Shown in pieces: positions 62,299 to 64,000 of a stretch of 64,000 nucleotides of DNA; position 1 is the first letter of the stretch, and every line of letters begins with the position of its first letter. The notes under the pieces were generated by a model, which did no database searches, was not told the DNA's origin, and saw nothing but the letters and a program-made list of their open reading frames with translations. The position numbers and the translations under genes are program-made. Source of the stretch: Luteibacter aegosomaticola (GTDB lineage Bacteria > Pseudomonadota > Gammaproteobacteria > Xanthomonadales > Rhodanobacteraceae); assembly GCF_023078475.1 (NCBI RefSeq), contig NZ_CP095741.1, positions 2,046,001 to 2,110,000 on the forward strand, written 5' to 3'.

Positions 62299-62595
62299 AT
62301 GAACTTCACGGTCCACCATGCTCCCGCATCGCCTGACTCGGCGAGCGAAATTGCACCCGATACCCCGGCCAGTCAGTATGTCGCGCTCGAAATGCGCGTC
62401 AGCAGGCTTGAAACCGCTATGGAATTCATCCGGGAAGATATCCGTAACCTTCGGCTCGAGCTAAAGGATCTACGTGCGGAATTTCGCGTGGAGATTCGCG
62501 AGCTACGGACCGATTTCCGGTTTCTGCTCGGCACCTTGATTACGTTTGGCCTTGGTCTGGCCGGCATGATGGCCAAGGGCTTCCACTGGATTTAA
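62299..62595 (+). CDS. Coiled-coil protein with C-terminal membrane helix
   Basis: A 98-residue protein: an N-terminal hydrophilic part, a heptad-rich coiled coil (ALEMRVSRLETAMEFIREDI near 29 and RLELKDLRAEFRVEIRELRT), and a C-terminal transmembrane helix (LLGTLITFGLGLAGMMAKGF near 76-95). It is probably a tail-anchored inner-membrane protein; similar short proteins in proteobacteria have no assigned role. GGGAGG lies about 12 nt before the ATG. It is divergent from lexA with a 197-nt gap. Confidence 0.75.
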   Translation: MNFTVHHAPASPDSASEIAPDTPASQYVALEMRVSRLETAMEFIREDIRNLRLELKDLRAEFRVEIRELRTDFRFLLGTLITFGLGLAGMMAKGFHWI

Positions 62596-62613
62596 TGCAC
62601 GATCCTGCATGGC

Positions 62614-62648
62614 TTGCACGTTTGTGCACGTTTCCGTACATTGGTGCT
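62614..62648 (+). promoter_or_regulatory. Putative LexA2-regulated promoter of the MFS gene
   Basis: -35 TTGCAC (62614-62619), a 17-bp spacer and -10 TACATT (62637-62642) copy the lexA promoter layout. GTACATTGGTGCT (62636-62648) overlaps the -10 and matches the GTAC-N4-GTGC form recalled for LexA2 of Pseudomonas putida. It agrees in 10 of 12 bases with the lexA box in the same reading direction. A second palindrome, GCAC-GTTT-GTGC, is at 62616-62627. SOS control is inferred. Confidence 0.5.
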
Positions 62649-62673
62649 CATTCCCCCTCCCCATGGAATGTGC

Positions 62674-63795
62674 ATGAACCCCACGCGAGCCACCCGGCTG
62701 ATTTTTCTTTTATCCGGCATCGGCATGGCCAGCTGGGCGCCGATGGTGCCGTACGCCAAGGCTCGCCTGGGGCTCGATGACGGCACGCTGGGCCTCATTC
62801 TGCTGTGCATGGGCTGTGGCGCCGCTGCGGCCATGCCGCTGGCCGGCTTTCTTACCCATCGCTTCGGCAATCGCGATGTCATTGGTGTCAGTGGCTTGCT
62901 GGTTTGCCTTGCGCTGCCGCTGCTCACCCTGGCTCCGGATGCGTGGGCACTCGCGGGCGCGCTGCTGTTCTTCGGTGCATCGCTCGGCGTGATCGACGTT
63001 TCCATGAATGCCCACGCCGTGGATGTGGAAAAGCTGCGTGGCAAGCCGATGATGTCGGGCTTCCATGGCCTCTTCAGCGTCGGTGGCCTCGTCGGTTCCG
63101 CCGGCATGGCGGCACTGCTCAAGGCGGGTGCACCGCTTACGGGGAGTGCCATCGCGGTATCGCTGGGCCTGCTCGTTATCGTGCTAACCCAGTGGAAGCA
63201 TTTCCTCGTACGTCACGAAGACGCGCACGCCGAAGCCCATGCACCGTTCCGCATGCCTGGTGGCGCCATCTTCCTGCTGGGCTTCCTGTGCATGGTGGTG
63301 TTCCTGGCCGAGGGCTCCATGCTCGACTGGAGCGCCGTGTTCCTGCGTTTCTCGCGCGGGTTCGACGCATCGTCGGCGGGCCTGGGCTACGCAGCGTTCT
63401 CCATCGCCATGGCGGTGTGCCGTCTCATGGGCGATCGCATCACCGCGCACGTCGGCCCGGTCGCCATCGTGCGCGGCGGCAGCCTGATCGCCGCGGCGGG
63501 TTTCCTTGCCGCCACGCTCATTCCGTGGGGGCCCGCGGCGTTGCTGGGTTTTGTCCTGGTCGGTATCGGCGCATCCAACATCGTGCCCGTGCTGTTCAGT
63601 GCGGCGGGCCGGCTGGGCGGCGCCTCGCCTGGTGTGGGCATCGCTATCGTCACCGCGCTGGGCTACGCCGGTATGCTCGCCGGCCCGGCAGGGATCGGCT
63701 TTGTCGCCCACCTGAGCACGCTTTCCATCGCACTGACCGGCGTTGCCGGCCTGCTCGTCGTTGTTTCCCTCTGCGCTTCCATCGCGCGTCGCTGA
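62674..63795 (+). CDS. Major facilitator superfamily transporter
   Basis: The 373-residue protein has twelve hydrophobic helices and the MFS loop motif between helices 2 and 3 (AGFLTHRFGNRD near 57-68). GASLGVIDVSMNAHAVDVEK near 100-119 and FHGLFSVGGLVGSAGMAALL near 130 resemble the YbjJ/FucP-like branch. The substrate is unknown. ATG 62674 is chosen; ATG 62668 (MCMNPT) is an alternative. The HAD-family gene begins 15 nt after its stop, so both are probably one unit. A LexA-like box lies over its predicted promoter. Confidence 0.9.
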   Translation: MNPTRATRLIFLLSGIGMASWAPMVPYAKARLGLDDGTLGLILLCMGCGAAAAMPLAGFLTHRFGNRDVIGVSGLLVCLALPLLTLAPDAWALAGALLFFGASLGVIDVSMNAHAVDVEKLRGKPMMSGFHGLFSVGGLVGSAGMAALLKAGAPLTGSAIAVSLGLLVIVLTQWKHFLVRHEDAHAEAHAPFRMPGGAIFLLGFLCMVVFLAEGSMLDWSAVFLRFSRGFDASSAGLGYAAFSIAMAVCRLMGDRITAHVGPVAIVRGGSLIAAAGFLAATLIPWGPAALLGFVLVGIGASNIVPVLFSAAGRLGGASPGVGIAIVTALGYAGMLAGPAGIGFVAHLSTLSIALTGVAGLLVVVSLCASIARR

Positions 63796-63810
63796 TCCGG
63801 AGCTTTCCTT

Positions 63811-64000
63811 ATGTATGCCAAGCGTGATGTGGTGATCTTCGATTTCGGTGGCGTCATCGTCGACTGGAACCCCCGCCATCTGTACCGCAAGCTGTTCGGC
63901 GATGACGAGGCGGGCATGGAGCGTTTCCTCGCCGAGGTCACCACCCCGGAATGGAATCTTCGCCAGGACGCCGGGCGCCCGTGGAAGGAGGCTGTCGCCG
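63811..64000 (+). CDS. HAD-family hydrolase (3' end outside window)
   Basis: The first 63 residues are present: MYAKRDVVIFDFGGVIVDWN with HAD motif I (DFGG, nucleophile Asp near residue 11), then PRHLYRKLFGDDEAGMERFL and TTPEWNLRQDAGRPWKEAV. This start is typical of the YihX-like alpha-D-glucose-1-phosphate phosphatase/haloacid dehalogenase branch. It is cut by the window edge. GGAG lies 8-9 nt before the ATG. It follows the MFS gene by 15 nt. Confidence 0.88.
   Translation, partial: MYAKRDVVIFDFGGVIVDWNPRHLYRKLFGDDEAGMERFLAEVTTPEWNLRQDAGRPWKEAVA

Overview
The window is GC-rich DNA with a strong G/C bias at third codon positions. Gene content (TypA, DUF1003, GTAG-headed REP repeats, a lexA-imuA-imuB-dnaE2 cassette, tpiA-secG-tRNA-Leu) points to a gammaproteobacterium of the Xanthomonadales/Lysobacterales, most like Rhodanobacteraceae such as Luteibacter or Dyella. 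The genus is inferred from gene style only. No prophage, plasmid, CRISPR or transposase gene is visible. This is chromosomal backbone with a heavy load of non-coding palindromic repeats.

Layout. 0-3.8 kb: end of one cytochrome c gene, a tri-heme cytochrome c, a Mug-type glycosylase, a small MscS channel and a DUF1003 protein. 3.8-8 kb (minus strand): typA and a large lipoprotein with a pilin-like tail. 8-16.3 kb: an unknown secreted protein, a 3-hydroxybutyrate-oligomer hydrolase-like protein, ppiB, an aspartate-type aminotransferase, mdh, a CDF metal transporter and gnd. 16.5-26.5 kb: M1 peptidase, Pr6Pr protein, ABC exporter, EamA transporter, class C serine hydrolase and a large DUF3772/MscS channel. 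26.6-30.2 kb: tpiA, secG, tRNA-Leu(GAG) and an MHYT-GGDEF-EAL c-di-GMP protein. 30.2-38 kb: many small or poorly known genes (YaiI, CsaA-like, UBP zinc finger, DUF1304, patatin, TPR lipoprotein, lone receiver domain, DUF4105, TraB/GumN). 38-51 kb: TonB receptor, FNR-like regulator, hybrid histidine kinase, amidohydrolase, acyltransferase, YihY, CsbD and mntH, with two copies of a long nested palindromic element. 51-64 kb: LysR/frmA formaldehyde region, MBL hydrolase, S4 protein, SOS mutagenesis operon, MFS transporter and the start of a HAD hydrolase.

How genes work together. lexA, imuA, imuB and dnaE2 form one tightly packed minus-strand operon behind a LexA-type palindrome that lies on the promoter -10, so damage-induced mutagenesis is the clearest pathway. 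A second promoter of the same architecture precedes the MFS gene. frmA with a SnoaL/NTF2-like gene (and perhaps the MBL gene) handles formaldehyde, opposite a LysR regulator. mdh, gnd, tpiA and the aminotransferase are central metabolism.

The most unusual content is non-coding. A roughly 670-bp element occurs twice (42.2-42.8 and 50.5-51.2 kb) in the same orientation. Each copy consists of two inverted ~130-nt hairpin modules whose ~78-nt loops are complementary to each other, a REP pair in the middle and inverted ends outside. Five BIME-like pairs and one decayed cluster of a second REP family sit at gene ends between 11.4 and 24 kb. One REP copy lies inside a gene and encodes its signal-peptide cleavage site.
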